45,670 nt of DNA, from positions 1 to 45,670 of the forward strand of contig JAISJC010000102.1 in assembly GCA_031261745.1 (NCBI GenBank), in the 5' to 3' direction. This document shows positions 1 through 7,693 of this stretch, piece by piece. The notes under the pieces were generated by a model. That model searched no databases, was not told the DNA's origin, and saw nothing but the letters and a program-made list of their open reading frames with translations. The translations under genes and the position numbers were made by a program. This DNA comes from Oscillospiraceae bacterium (GTDB lineage Bacteria; Bacillota; Clostridia; Oscillospirales; Oscillospiraceae). How positions within the stretch are numbered: the stretch's first letter is position 1; the number at the start of each line of letters is the position of its first letter.

Positions 1-1245
1 TTCGCGATGAAGGTCGCGCAGGGCGCGATTGAGCTGGATAAATGCCCGCATATGTCCGACGACGCGAAAGCGCAGCTCGGCGACGCGACCGCGCCCCCGA
101 TGAAGAAAATCGACGTCGGCTCCGGCGACGACAAGTTTACGCTCGGCGGCGAAACCGTGCTGTTCCGCCACGACAAGACATTTGTGTCGAAGAACCTCTA
201 CGCCGTCTCGGTTTGCCAGCACAGCATCGACGAGAAGCTGCCGAATATCCGCAAGGTTGACTACGACCGCCTCGGCGAGCGTATGTACGTCGAGTTCCTG
301 AACGTCGTCTATCACGGCGACGCCGCGAATTACGTCGAAGCCGTCAGGAAAGCCGCCGCCGAAGGCCGCGGAATCATCCTTGAAGTCTCCGACACCGACG
401 CCGCGAAGCAGGCCCTCGAAGTCGCGGGCAGCCGCGTGATTCTTAACGGCGCGAACGCGTCGAACTATGAGGCATTTTCCGCTCTCGCGACGGGCGCGAA
501 CGCCGTTCTCGGCGTTTCCGGCGCGAACCTCGACGAGCTTTATGACACCGTAGCCGCGCTTGAAAAGCTCGGCAACAAGAACCTGATTCTCGACGTGACC
601 GGCGCGACCGTCAAAGAGACATTCGCCAACGCCGCGCAGATTCGCCGCGCCGCATTAAAAGACAATGACCGCACGTTCGGCTACCCGTCGCTCGTCAATC
701 TCACGAAGATTGCGGACGACGAAAACTCGCAGACCGCGCTCGCGGCTGTTTTCACACTGAAATACGGTTCGATTATCGTACTCGACGGTATGGATTATTC
801 GCAGGCTCTGCCGCTGTACGGTCTGCGCCAGAACATCTACACCGACCCGCAGAAGCCGATGAAAGTCGAGCCGGGCATCTATACGATTAACGGCGCGGAT
901 GAGAACTCAATCTGCGTCACGACCGTGGATTTCGCGCTCACGTACTTCGTCGTATCCGGCGAGCTGGAGCGTTCGGGCGTTCCGCTGAACCTGCTCATCT
1001 CCGACGCGGGCGGTTACTCCGTTCTTACCGCGTGGGCGGCCGGAAAGCTGTCCGCCGGTTCCATCGCGAAATTCGTTAAGGACTTTGAAATCGAGAGCAA
1101 GATTAAGAACCGCACACTCGTAATCCCCGGTAAAGTCGCGGTGCTTAAAGGCGAAATTGAGGAGAAACTCGCGGGCTGGACCGTCGTCGTCGCACCGAAC
1201 GAAGCGGTTGAACTCGTGAAGTTCTTCAAAGAATTTAAGTCGTAG
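1..1245 (+). CDS. acsC: Corrinoid/iron-sulfur protein large subunit (acetyl-CoA synthase complex gamma subunit), 5' partial
   Basis: Carries the methyl group on a cobamide between methyltetrahydrofolate and acetyl-CoA synthase in the carbonyl branch of the Wood-Ljungdahl pathway, in the cytoplasm. The reading frame is open to base 1, where it encodes Phe-Ala before the first Met. The segment FAMKVAQGAIELDKCP matches the stretch just after the N-terminal [4Fe-4S] cysteine cluster of this family, so the true start and most cluster cysteines lie upstream; about 30 residues are missing compared with the roughly 446-residue family length. The rest is the TIM barrel and the C-terminal cobamide-binding domain (ISDAGGYSVLTAWAAGKLS). 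AcsE follows after 8 bases behind a GGAGG site, which supports an acs operon. The protein is unlikely to be anything else; only the start is uncertain. Confidence 0.95.
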   Translation, partial: FAMKVAQGAIELDKCPHMSDDAKAQLGDATAPPMKKIDVGSGDDKFTLGGETVLFRHDKTFVSKNLYAVSVCQHSIDEKLPNIRKVDYDRLGERMYVEFLNVVYHGDAANYVEAVRKAAAEGRGIILEVSDTDAAKQALEVAGSRVILNGANASNYEAFSALATGANAVLGVSGANLDELYDTVAALEKLGNKNLILDVTGATVKETFANAAQIRRAALKDNDRTFGYPSLVNLTKIADDENSQTALAAVFTLKYGSIIVLDGMDYSQALPLYGLRQNIYTDPQKPMKVEPGIYTINGADENSICVTTVDFALTYFVVSGELERSGVPLNLLISDAGGYSVLTAWAAGKLSAGSIAKFVKDFEIESKIKNRTLVIPGKVAVLKGEIEEKLAGWTVVVAPNEAVELVKFFKEFKS

Positions 1246-1253
1246 GAGGCATT

Positions 1254-2039
1254 ATGGGAAAGTTTATTATTATCGGCGAGCGCATTCACTGTATCAGCCC
1301 AGTTATTAAAAAGGCAATGGAAGAGCGCGACCCCGAACCGATTCTCAAACGCGCGCGCGAGCAGATTGCCGCCGGCGCAACGTATCTTGACGTGAACATC
1401 GGACCCTCCGAAAAGGGCGGCGAGGATTTGATGAAGTGGGCTGTCACGACGATTCAGTCCGCGTGCGACAACATTCCGCTGTGCTTAGACACGTCGAACA
1501 GAAAGGCGATTGAGGCCGGAATCTCCGTATACAACCGCACGAACGGCAAGCCGATTGTCAACTCCGCCGACGCGGGCGACCGCATTGAGAACATCGACCT
1601 CGCAGCCGCGAATGACGCAATCGTCCTCGCGCTCTGCTCGAAAGCCGGCATTTCGTCGGACAATGACGAGCGTATGGGATACTGCCAGGAGCTTTTGGAG
1701 CGCGGAATGGGGCTCGGAATGGAGCCAGACGACCTCTGGTTCGACCCGCTGTTCCTCGTCATCAAGGGTATGCAGGACAAGCAACTCGAAGTGCTGGACT
1801 TTATTCGTCAGCTGTCGGATATGGGACTGAATTCCACGGGCGGTCTGTCCAACGTGTCGAATATGATGCCGAAGGAGCTGCGCCCGATAATGGACGGCGT
1901 TATGATTTCAATGGCGATGTACTGCGGTCTGACCTCCGCAATCGCGAACCCGTGCGACGCACGTCTGATGGAGGCGATTCGCTCGTCGGACGTCATCAAG
2001 GGCAACACGCTGTACGCAGACTCATACTTACAGCTGTAA
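1254..2039 (+). CDS. acsE: Methyltetrahydrofolate:corrinoid/iron-sulfur protein methyltransferase
   Basis: Moves the methyl group of 5-methyltetrahydrofolate to the cobamide of the AcsC/AcsD protein, linking the methyl and carbonyl branches of the Wood-Ljungdahl pathway. The 261 residues equal the usual family length (about 262). It is a pterin-binding TIM barrel: GERIH near the N-terminus, YLDVNIGPSE, the LCLDTSN strand with the Asp expected to hold the pterin, WFDPLFLVI, and GLSNVSN with the Asn known to aid methyl transfer. The ATG is preceded by GTAGGAGGCATT, a strong ribosome site overlapping the acsC stop region. A strong terminator follows directly, so this is the last gene of its transcript; acsA/acsB are not downstream here. 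Confidence 0.95.
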   Translation: MGKFIIIGERIHCISPVIKKAMEERDPEPILKRAREQIAAGATYLDVNIGPSEKGGEDLMKWAVTTIQSACDNIPLCLDTSNRKAIEAGISVYNRTNGKPIVNSADAGDRIENIDLAAANDAIVLALCSKAGISSDNDERMGYCQELLERGMGLGMEPDDLWFDPLFLVIKGMQDKQLEVLDFIRQLSDMGLNSTGGLSNVSNMMPKELRPIMDGVMISMAMYCGLTSAIANPCDARLMEAIRSSDVIKGNTLYADSYLQL

Positions 2040-2051
2040 ACGAAAGATACC

Positions 2052-2080
2052 AAACCCGCCGCTTAATGCGGCGGGTTTTT
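2052..2080 (+). terminator. Rho-independent terminator of the acs operon
   Basis: An 11-bp perfect stem (AAACCCGCCGC / GCGGCGGGTTT) with a five-base loop, ending in TTTTT. It lies 12 bases after the acsE stop. The ribosome site of the next gene (CGGAGGTAAA) begins right after the T-run. Confidence 0.9.
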
Positions 2081-2093
2081 CGGAGGTAAACGT

Positions 2094-2819
2094 ATGAATG
2101 AGGTCACAAGACAACTGAAAGCGCGGAAATCTGTGCGCGTATTCGAGGACGCGGAGGTGTCGCCGGAAATTCTCGATGAGATTCTCGAATGCGCGTTCGC
2201 CGCGCCGACGGCGGGTTGCCAAATGCTGTACACGATTTTGCACATCACCGACCAGGCGAAAAAGGACGCTCTCTCCGTGCTTTGCGACAATCAGCCGTTT
2301 ATCGCGAAGGCTCCGGTCGCGCTCGTGTTCCTCGCGGACTGCCGGCGATGGCTCGACGCGTACAGGCTCGCGGGGGTTGACGCGCCGCCGCCGCGGGAGG
2401 CGGATTTGCTGCTCGCGTGCGCGGACGCATATATCGCGGCGCAGAACGCCGTGACGGCGGCGGAATCGTTCGGGCTGGGTTCGTGCTATATCGGCGACAT
2501 TTGGGAGAACAGGGAGAAAATATCGGAGCTGCTCGCGCTCGACGAGTACGTGTTTCCGGCGGTGCTGCTCGTCCTGGGGTACCCGACGGAGCAGCAGAAA
2601 AAACGCGAAAAGCCGCGCCGCTTTGACCGGCGTTACATCGTTTTTGAGAACGCATACCGCCCGCTGACAGAGGCGGAGCAGCGCGCGATGTTTGCGCGGC
2701 AGGGCGACGAGGATTTGGAGAAAACGCTCGCGGCGTTCTGCCGCCGCAAGTATATGTCGGACTTTGCGAACGAGATGCGCCGAAGTGTGGAAGCGTATTT
2801 GCAGAGGTTTCGCGGATGA
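2094..2819 (+). CDS. Nitroreductase-family FMN oxidoreductase
   Basis: An NAD(P)H-dependent flavin enzyme of the nitroreductase superfamily, probably a cytoplasmic homodimer; the natural substrate cannot be told. Residues 8-14 (KARKSVR) match the N-terminal FMN phosphate-binding R-S-[VI]-R motif. APTAGCQ near residue 37 and the GLGSCYIGDI segment near residue 130 are typical of the fold. The C-terminal 50 residues are a charged helical extension ending CRRKYMSDFANEMRRSVEAY, of a type seen in clostridial NfsA-like members. At 241 residues the length is normal. GGAGG with eight-base spacing supports the ATG. It sits just after the acs terminator, with no clear promoter of its own, so it may be expressed by read-through. 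Confidence 0.85.
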   Translation: MNEVTRQLKARKSVRVFEDAEVSPEILDEILECAFAAPTAGCQMLYTILHITDQAKKDALSVLCDNQPFIAKAPVALVFLADCRRWLDAYRLAGVDAPPPREADLLLACADAYIAAQNAVTAAESFGLGSCYIGDIWENREKISELLALDEYVFPAVLLVLGYPTEQQKKREKPRRFDRRYIVFENAYRPLTEAEQRAMFARQGDEDLEKTLAAFCRRKYMSDFANEMRRSVEAYLQRFRG

Positions 2820-2828
2820 CAGAAACGC

Positions 2829-2860
2829 AATGCCGCCCGTGTGGGCGGCATTCGGTTTTT
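2829..2860. terminator. Bidirectional terminator between convergent genes
   Basis: A 10-bp stem (AATGCCGCCC / GGGCGGCATT) with a GTGT loop lies between the convergent nitroreductase and rRNA methylase genes. On the plus strand it is followed by CGGTTTTT. On the minus strand the downstream side is less T-rich (GCGTTTCTGT), so termination is probably stronger on the plus strand. Confidence 0.75.
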
Positions 2861-4172
2861 ATGCGTTCCTTTCCAACAGCACCACCGTCTCGACGTGGGC
2901 GCAGCGAGGGAACATATCGAACGCCCGCGCCGTCTTAACGGTAAATCTGCGCGCGGCGAAGAGCTTGACGTCCCGCGCGAGCGTCGCGGGGTCGCACGAC
3001 ACGTAGACGACGCGCTTCGGCGACATCTGCGCAATGGCGTCGACGACCTCAATCGCAAGACCTTTGCGCGGCGGATCCACGACGACGACACTCGCAGTCT
3101 CGGTCACCTCCGCAGCGTCGGCAAGGATGAATTCCGCGTTGGAAATATCGTTCAGTTTCGCGTTTACTTTTGCGTTTTTCACCGCGTCTGCGACGATTTC
3201 CGCACCGATAATTTTCGCGTTTTCCGGTGCTGACTTGGCGAGCGAGAGCGTGATTGTCCCCGCGCCGCAGTACAAATCCAACGCCGTGTCGCCGTCCGTG
3301 AGCGCGGCGTAACGAATCGCCTCGGCGTAGAGTTGCTCCGCCTGCGGGCGATTCACCTGATAGAACGCGCGCGGCGAGAGCCGGAACGTCAGCCCGCCGA
3401 GCGTATCTTCAAGATATTCCTTGCCGAAAAGCGTGGTGATTACGCCGGAGAGGGCGACATTCGACGGCATTTTTTGCGTAATCAGCGCGACACTGAGCGG
3501 CTTTGTGATGCTTTCGCGCAGTTTTTCGATGAAAAGCTGGATATTTGCGATTTTTTTCAGCGGCGTGATGAGCGCGACCTGAACGGCATCGCCGCCCTCG
3601 CGCACGAAAAGACCGCGCACCGCGCCGTCGGCGACGCCGCAGGCGGAGACCCAGTCGCGCAGTGCGGCGGCGGCGAGATTCGCCGCTTCGGACTGAATCG
3701 GGCAGGAATCCACGGGGACAATCTCGTGGCTGTGTTCGCGGTAAAAGCCGACATCGGCCGCGCCGCCGCGCACGGAGACCTCGAATATCGCCTTGTTGCG
3801 GTATGCCTCCGTCTGCGGGGACGGCACGACCTCCGGCAGGTCAACCTCCGTGCCGCCGAGACGGCGCAGCGCGTCGGAAACGCGCTCGCGCTTATAGCGC
3901 AGCTCCTCCGCGTAAGACATATGCTGCGTGTCACAGCCGCCGCATTTATTGTAATGCGGGCAGGCGGGTTCGATGCGCTCCGGCGAAGATTCGATTACGC
4001 GCTCAATCTTCGCAAAAATCGCCGTATTTGTGACTTTCAGAATATGCGCATCGACAATTTCACCGCGCAGGGCGCGGCGCACAAAGATTGCGCGGCCGTC
4101 ATAATGCGCGACTCCGTCGCCGTTCGACGCGTATCCGTCGATTTTCAGGGTAACTATATCGTTTTTTATCAT
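2859..4172 (-). CDS. rlmD: 23S rRNA (uracil-5-)-methyltransferase, RlmD/RumA family
   Basis: An S-adenosylmethionine-dependent enzyme that forms 5-methyluridine in 23S rRNA. The 437 residues show an N-terminal TRAM RNA-binding domain (about 1-60), a cysteine set CPHYNKCGGCDTQH near residue 90 that would hold a [4Fe-4S] cluster with a later Cys (VDSCPIQ), the SAM-binding motif DLYCGAGTITLSLA, then DPPRKGL and the catalytic YVSCDPATLARD. Length and domain order are typical. The ATG start opens directly with the TRAM strand. Firmicutes often hold several RlmD/RlmCD paralogues, so the exact uridine modified (the family includes U1939 and U747) cannot be fixed from this sequence. Confidence 0.9.
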   Translation of the reverse strand: MIKNDIVTLKIDGYASNGDGVAHYDGRAIFVRRALRGEIVDAHILKVTNTAIFAKIERVIESSPERIEPACPHYNKCGGCDTQHMSYAEELRYKRERVSDALRRLGGTEVDLPEVVPSPQTEAYRNKAIFEVSVRGGAADVGFYREHSHEIVPVDSCPIQSEAANLAAAALRDWVSACGVADGAVRGLFVREGGDAVQVALITPLKKIANIQLFIEKLRESITKPLSVALITQKMPSNVALSGVITTLFGKEYLEDTLGGLTFRLSPRAFYQVNRPQAEQLYAEAIRYAALTDGDTALDLYCGAGTITLSLAKSAPENAKIIGAEIVADAVKNAKVNAKLNDISNAEFILADAAEVTETASVVVVDPPRKGLAIEVVDAIAQMSPKRVVYVSCDPATLARDVKLFAARRFTVKTARAFDMFPRCAHVETVVLLERNA

Positions 4173-4177
4173 TGCAT

Positions 4178-4205
4178 TTTACCTCATTTGAGCGTATTAT
4201 ATCAT
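4178..4205 (+). promoter_or_regulatory. Possible SigA-type promoter for dusB
   Basis: TTTACC, 16 bases, TATCAT, placed 26 bases before the dusB GTG in the short divergent gap. A TATAAT for the opposite strand (read from about 4203 toward 4198) may serve rlmD but lacks a good -35. Both are weak. Confidence 0.35.
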
Positions 4206-4230
4206 AGATAAGTTATAAAAGGAAGCGGGC

Positions 4231-5184
4231 GTGAAAATAAAGATGAAAATTGCGCTCGCGCCTATGGCAGGCGTCACCGATCTCGCGTTCCGCGAGATAT
4301 GCCGTGAGTTCGGCGCGGAGCTTACTTACACGGAGATGGTAAGCTCGAAAGCACTCGTTTATCAGGACGGCAAGACGAAAAGTTTGCTTAAAACCTCGGA
4401 GCGTGACCGCCCCGTCGGCGCGCAGATATTCGGCTCTGACATCGCCTGTATGGCAGAGGGTGCGGTTCTCGCGCTGCGGCACTCAAACGCGGACTTCATC
4501 GACATCAATATGGGCTGTCCTGTCGGCAAGGTCGTGAAAAACGGCGACGGCAGCGCGCTGATGCTCGACCCCGACAGGGCGGGGAGAATTGTCGAAGCCG
4601 TCGTTGCCGCCGTTACGGTTCCCGTGACCGTGAAAATCCGGCGCGGCTTTGACAGGGGACACCTGAACTGCGTGGAATTCGCGAAAACGCTTGAATCCGC
4701 GGGGGCGTCCGCCGTCGCGGTTCACGGACGGACGCGGACGCAGATGTACGCCGGCCGCGCGGACTGGGACTGCATCGGCGAGGTCAAGGCGGCGGTGAAA
4801 ATCCCCGTTATCGCAAACGGCGATATTTTCACGGGTGAGGACGCGGCGAAAATCCTTCGCGTGACCGGAGCCGATATCGCGATGATCGGGCGCGGCGCGT
4901 TCGGGAATCCGTGGCTGTTCCGCGAAGCCGCCGCCGCGATAGCGGGTGAGGAAATTCCGCCGAGACCGGGCGTGAAAGAACTTGCGGACACGGCGGCGCG
5001 GCAGTTAAAGCTCGCCTGCGAGTACAGCGGCGAGCGGAGCGCGTGTCTGGACGCGCGGCGGCATTACGCGTGGTACCTGCGCGGAGTGCCGTATGCGGGG
5101 TATTATAAGGAGCAGATAGCGAAGATTTCAACTTATGACGACATAATCAGAATCACCGAGGATATAAAAAAGAACTTGGGGTAA
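4231..5184 (+). CDS. dusB: tRNA-dihydrouridine synthase (DusB family)
   Basis: An FMN enzyme that reduces uridine to dihydrouridine in the tRNA D-loop using NAD(P)H. The 317 residues hold the family marks in order: APMAGVTDLAFR near the N-terminus, the catalytic-Cys motif NMGCPVGKVVKNGDG, VTVKIRRGF, AVHGRTRTQMY, VIANGDIFT and the phosphate-binding GADIAMIGRGAFGNPWLF. GTG at 4231 is preferred over the ATG at 4243 because AAAAGGA lies seven bases before the GTG. The sigma-factor gene begins six bases after the stop, so the two are probably cotranscribed; in Bacillus and relatives dus genes often lie next to unrelated housekeeping genes, so little is implied. Confidence 0.93.
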   Translation: MKIKMKIALAPMAGVTDLAFREICREFGAELTYTEMVSSKALVYQDGKTKSLLKTSERDRPVGAQIFGSDIACMAEGAVLALRHSNADFIDINMGCPVGKVVKNGDGSALMLDPDRAGRIVEAVVAAVTVPVTVKIRRGFDRGHLNCVEFAKTLESAGASAVAVHGRTRTQMYAGRADWDCIGEVKAAVKIPVIANGDIFTGEDAAKILRVTGADIAMIGRGAFGNPWLFREAAAAIAGEEIPPRPGVKELADTAARQLKLACEYSGERSACLDARRHYAWYLRGVPYAGYYKEQIAKISTYDDIIRITEDIKKNLG

Positions 5185-5190
5185 CAGACT

Positions 5191-5817
5191 GTGACAGTAG
5201 TCGAGGAACGCTTTCTCGTCGGACGAGCACAAGAGGGGGATTCCGCCGCGTTCGAGCAGCTTATGATAAGCTCTCAGAATGAGGTCTATGCCCTTGCGTT
5301 CAAATTGCTCGGCAACGAGCAGGACGCGCTCGACATTTCGCAGGACGCATTCCTCAAAGCGTACCTGAGCATCGGAAATTTCCGCGGGGACTCGCGGTTT
5401 TCCGTGTGGATGTACCGCGTGACCTACAACCTCTGTCTTGATAAGTTGCGGAAAAAGAAGCGACGACGCGAGACGCGGCTCGACAACGACGCCGACACGG
5501 AACTGGAATTGCAGTTTGAGGACCCGTCACCGTCGCCGGAGGAGCGCGTATTGGCGCGTGAGACGTCCGAAATCGTGCGGCGCGGGCTGGACTCGCTCCC
5601 GCCGAAGCAGCGCGCCGTGCTGATAATGCGCGAGGTTACGGGGCTGTCCTACGCGGAGATCGCAAAAGCATCGGGTCTGCGCGAGGGGACCGTCAAATCG
5701 CGCATTAACAGGGCCAGAATTGCTCTCGCAGAATTTTTGCGGAAAAATGGAACTTTTCCCGAAGATTATCGTCATAATAACAGAAAAGATGGTGATGATT
5801 ATGAGCAAGATGAATAA
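5191..5817 (+). CDS. RNA polymerase sigma factor, ECF (RpoE/SigW-like)
   Basis: An alternative sigma factor that would direct RNA polymerase to a small stress or envelope regulon. The 208 residues contain region 2 (about 10-95; FEQLMISSQNEVYALAFKLLGNEQDALDISQDAFLKAY is recognisable in parts, and the FSVWMYRVTYNLCLDKLR segment is region 2.3-2.4) and region 4 (about 130-190; LPPKQRAVLIMREVTGLSY followed by an AEIAKASGLREGTVKSR helix-turn-helix). Region 3 is absent, as in all ECF factors. The GTG start has GGGG nine bases upstream inside the end of dusB. The 3' end overlaps the next gene, a membrane protein with anti-sigma architecture, which is the usual cognate arrangement. Confidence 0.9.
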   Translation: MTVVEERFLVGRAQEGDSAAFEQLMISSQNEVYALAFKLLGNEQDALDISQDAFLKAYLSIGNFRGDSRFSVWMYRVTYNLCLDKLRKKKRRRETRLDNDADTELELQFEDPSPSPEERVLARETSEIVRRGLDSLPPKQRAVLIMREVTGLSYAEIAKASGLREGTVKSRINRARIALAEFLRKNGTFPEDYRHNNRKDGDDYEQDE

Positions 5818-6427
5818 AGAATGGGAGTATGACGAGCTGTTCGCCGCGGTTATGCGTGAGAAAGCTCCGAGTGCGCCGCCGGAATTGCTGCGCGGAGTGC
5901 GCGCCGGTATTGGCATTATTGAAGCGGAACGCGCGAAGTTTGTTCCGCCTCCCTGGCTGACGCGGCGGTTCTATCGCTACGCGCCAATGTTGATGTGCCT
6001 TGCGATTGCTGCGTTTTTCGGCATTACGGCGTCCGCGCGGGGTTTCACAATAGATATTGACGCGGCGCAGCCGTACGACATCGTGTTCGACGCGATCGAA
6101 GAAACGCCGGTGCCGAGTTTCAGCCCGGAGGCAAAGATGAATCTCGCGATTTACGAGCACAGACTGAATTCCGCGACGGACACGCCGAAAGCGAGTGCCG
6201 AGCTTGCTCCGTCCGCGACGCTGCGAAACGCGGGCAACGCGTCGGTAGGCACGTATACTTCCGCGAATTATATCATTACGGGTTCGCTGCCCGGATTTAT
6301 GCGCGGACTTTCCGCCGTCGCGCTCGCCGACGGGACGTACTATTACAGCCGCGTCCCCGCGAAGCTCATTGACAGCATTTACGGAGAAAAAGACACCGTG
6401 AGTGTGCTGTGGGTGCCGAACGCGTAA
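5801..6427 (+). CDS. Putative membrane-bound anti-sigma factor
   Basis: Likely partner of the preceding ECF sigma factor. The 208 residues (from ATG 5801; ATGs at 5789 and 5795 are also in frame) comprise a charged N-terminal cytoplasmic part of about 60 residues (EWEYDELFAAVMREKAPSAPPELL), one membrane helix (about 68-88, YAPMLMCLAIAAFFGITA) and an outside domain rich in Ser, Ala and Thr. The N-terminal part has the pattern of anti-sigma domains but contains no cysteine, so the zinc-binding HxxxCxxC motif of classical ZAS proteins is missing. The gene overlaps the sigma gene by 17 bases, which implies translational coupling. The functional call rests on context and topology, not on a recognised domain. 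Confidence 0.6.
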   Translation: MSKMNKEWEYDELFAAVMREKAPSAPPELLRGVRAGIGIIEAERAKFVPPPWLTRRFYRYAPMLMCLAIAAFFGITASARGFTIDIDAAQPYDIVFDAIEETPVPSFSPEAKMNLAIYEHRLNSATDTPKASAELAPSATLRNAGNASVGTYTSANYIITGSLPGFMRGLSAVALADGTYYYSRVPAKLIDSIYGEKDTVSVLWVPNA

Positions 6428-6454
6428 CAGGGCGTTAAAACGAAAATTAAACGG

Positions 6455-6484
6455 AGACCGGACGTTAAAAAATACGTCCGGTCT
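6455..6484 (+). terminator. Probable terminator after the sigma/anti-sigma pair
   Basis: An 11-bp perfect stem (AGACCGGACGT / ACGTCCGGTCT) with an A-rich eight-base loop, followed by TTGCTGTTC. The stem is strong but the T-tract is poor. Confidence 0.6.
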
Positions 6485-6497
6485 TTGCTGTTCACTG

Positions 6498-6526
6498 TTG
6501 TAAATTTCGACGGGTTGTGGTAAACT
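6498..6526 (+). promoter_or_regulatory. SigA-type promoter of ppa
   Basis: TTGTAA, 17 bases, TAAACT, ending 28 bases before the ppa ATG. It lies directly after the preceding terminator. Confidence 0.6.
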
Positions 6527-6554
6527 ATCACGGAACATCGAAAGGGGTATTATT

Positions 6555-7088
6555 ATGAACATTTGGCACGAAATTGCACCCGACAGGATTAAAACAGAAG
6601 ATTTTGTCGCGGTTATTGAAATCTCAAAAGGCGGAAAAACAAAATACGAACTCGACAAGGAAACCGGTATGATAATCCTCGACCGCGTGCTGTATACATC
6701 GACGCATTACCCCGCGAACTACGGGCTGATTCCGCGCACATATGCCGAGGACCGCGACCCGCTGGACGTGCTGGTTCTGTGTTCGGAACCGATTATTCCG
6801 CTGTCGCTCGTGCGCTGCTACCCAATAGGCGTGATTACAATGATTGACAACGGTGATCCCGATGATAAGATTATCGCAATCCCGTTTTTTGACCCGAATT
6901 ATAATTCGTACACCGATATTTCGCAGCTGCCGCAGCATATTTTTCAGGAGATGTCGCACTTTTTCTCCGTCTATAAGACGCTGGAACACAAACAGACCGC
7001 AATCGACGAGATTCGCGGGATAGATGCAGCCGTTGAAATCATCGAAAAATCAATCAACAGATATAATGAGAAGTTCGGCAATGCGTGA
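6555..7088 (+). CDS. ppa: Inorganic pyrophosphatase, family I
   Basis: Hydrolyses pyrophosphate to two phosphates with Mg2+, pulling biosynthetic reactions forward in the cytoplasm. The 177 residues match the usual prokaryotic family I length. Visible marks are the EISKGGKTKYELD strand with the active-site Lys and Glu, YGLIPRTY, and the signature DRDPLDVLVL with the three metal-binding aspartates; further acidic residues follow in DNGDPDDK. AAAGGGG lies eight bases before the ATG. Many Clostridia use a family II enzyme or a membrane pyrophosphatase instead, so a soluble family I enzyme is a mild point of interest. Confidence 0.93.
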   Translation: MNIWHEIAPDRIKTEDFVAVIEISKGGKTKYELDKETGMIILDRVLYTSTHYPANYGLIPRTYAEDRDPLDVLVLCSEPIIPLSLVRCYPIGVITMIDNGDPDDKIIAIPFFDPNYNSYTDISQLPQHIFQEMSHFFSVYKTLEHKQTAIDEIRGIDAAVEIIEKSINRYNEKFGNA

Positions 7089-7101
7089 TGTGCGGCGCGA
7101 A

Positions 7102-7545
7102 CTATAAAAGGTTACCGAAATTTACGAGGAAAAGCACGATGCTGACGACGGAAACAACGCCGAGGATGATAATCGCGCGGTTGTATTTGTCGGATTTCCG
7201 ACGGTGGCGCGTCATATTAAACAGGAAGCCCAGCACGCAGACAGCCAGAACCGCGACCTGAATTATCAGCGCGGTGCGCACCAGCGAGGTGTTCCACGTC
7301 GTGTGGTGCAGAGATAAATTGAAAATGTTCGTGAAGAAGTTGGCACTTTCGGGCTTCGCCTTATCGAGGAAAAACAGCACAACAATGGCGGCGATCCAGC
7401 CGACGACGCTCAATAACGAAATCAGCCTCACAACCCAGTCTTTTTTGCGCCTGCGCTCAGTATTCTGACGCTGCGGCTGACGCTGATATTGTACCTGCGG
7501 TTTTTCCTGCCGGTCTAACGGTTCCCACTCATTATTGTTTGCCAT
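7102..7545 (-). CDS. Small membrane protein of unknown function
   Basis: Not recognised as a named family. The 147 residues begin with a hydrophilic, Gln/Arg-rich tail of about 37 residues (QVQYQRQPQRQNTERRRKKD), then three predicted membrane helices at roughly 40-62, 88-108 and 124-145. The basic stretch before helix 1 suggests the tail is cytoplasmic. A good divergent promoter lies upstream (7581-7609). Its 3' end meets the ppa gene tail to tail with a 13-base gap. The reading frame is convincing because hydrophobic and charged blocks alternate cleanly and the opposite strand offers nothing better. Confidence 0.7.
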   Translation of the reverse strand: MANNNEWEPLDRQEKPQVQYQRQPQRQNTERRRKKDWVVRLISLLSVVGWIAAIVVLFFLDKAKPESANFFTNIFNLSLHHTTWNTSLVRTALIIQVAVLAVCVLGFLFNMTRHRRKSDKYNRAIIILGVVSVVSIVLFLVNFGNLL

Positions 7546-7580
7546 TGTTGCAGTCCGTCCCTTCGCTTATTATACAGGAA

Positions 7581-7609
7581 ATTATACATTCTTTCGGCGG
7601 GAAAGTAAA
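7581..7609 (-). promoter_or_regulatory. SigA-type promoter for the small membrane protein
   Basis: Read on the minus strand: TTTACT, 17 bases, TATAAT. It would start transcription about 30 bases before the ATG at 7545. It is back to back with the promoter at 7622-7650. Confidence 0.5.
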
Positions 7610-7621
7610 GGGGTAATTTCG

Positions 7622-7650
7622 TTGCCTTTTTTGCTGATTTATGATATAAT
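7622..7650 (+). promoter_or_regulatory. SigA-type promoter of the SDR-HD-purine gene run
   Basis: TTGCCT, 17 bases, perfect TATAAT. The likely transcript start near 7657 leaves a leader of about 37 bases before the GTG at 7694. Confidence 0.65.
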
Positions 7651-7693
7651 AGTACCGGCGACAACGACTGAAATAATAATTGGGGGTGACATT

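Noticed and set aside
3333-4211. Long plus-strand open frame (292 codons) opposite the rRNA methylase gene
   Set aside because: It is a GC-driven shadow. The minus strand encodes all RlmD motifs, and this frame has an Arg/Ala-rich composition with no domain or ribosome site.
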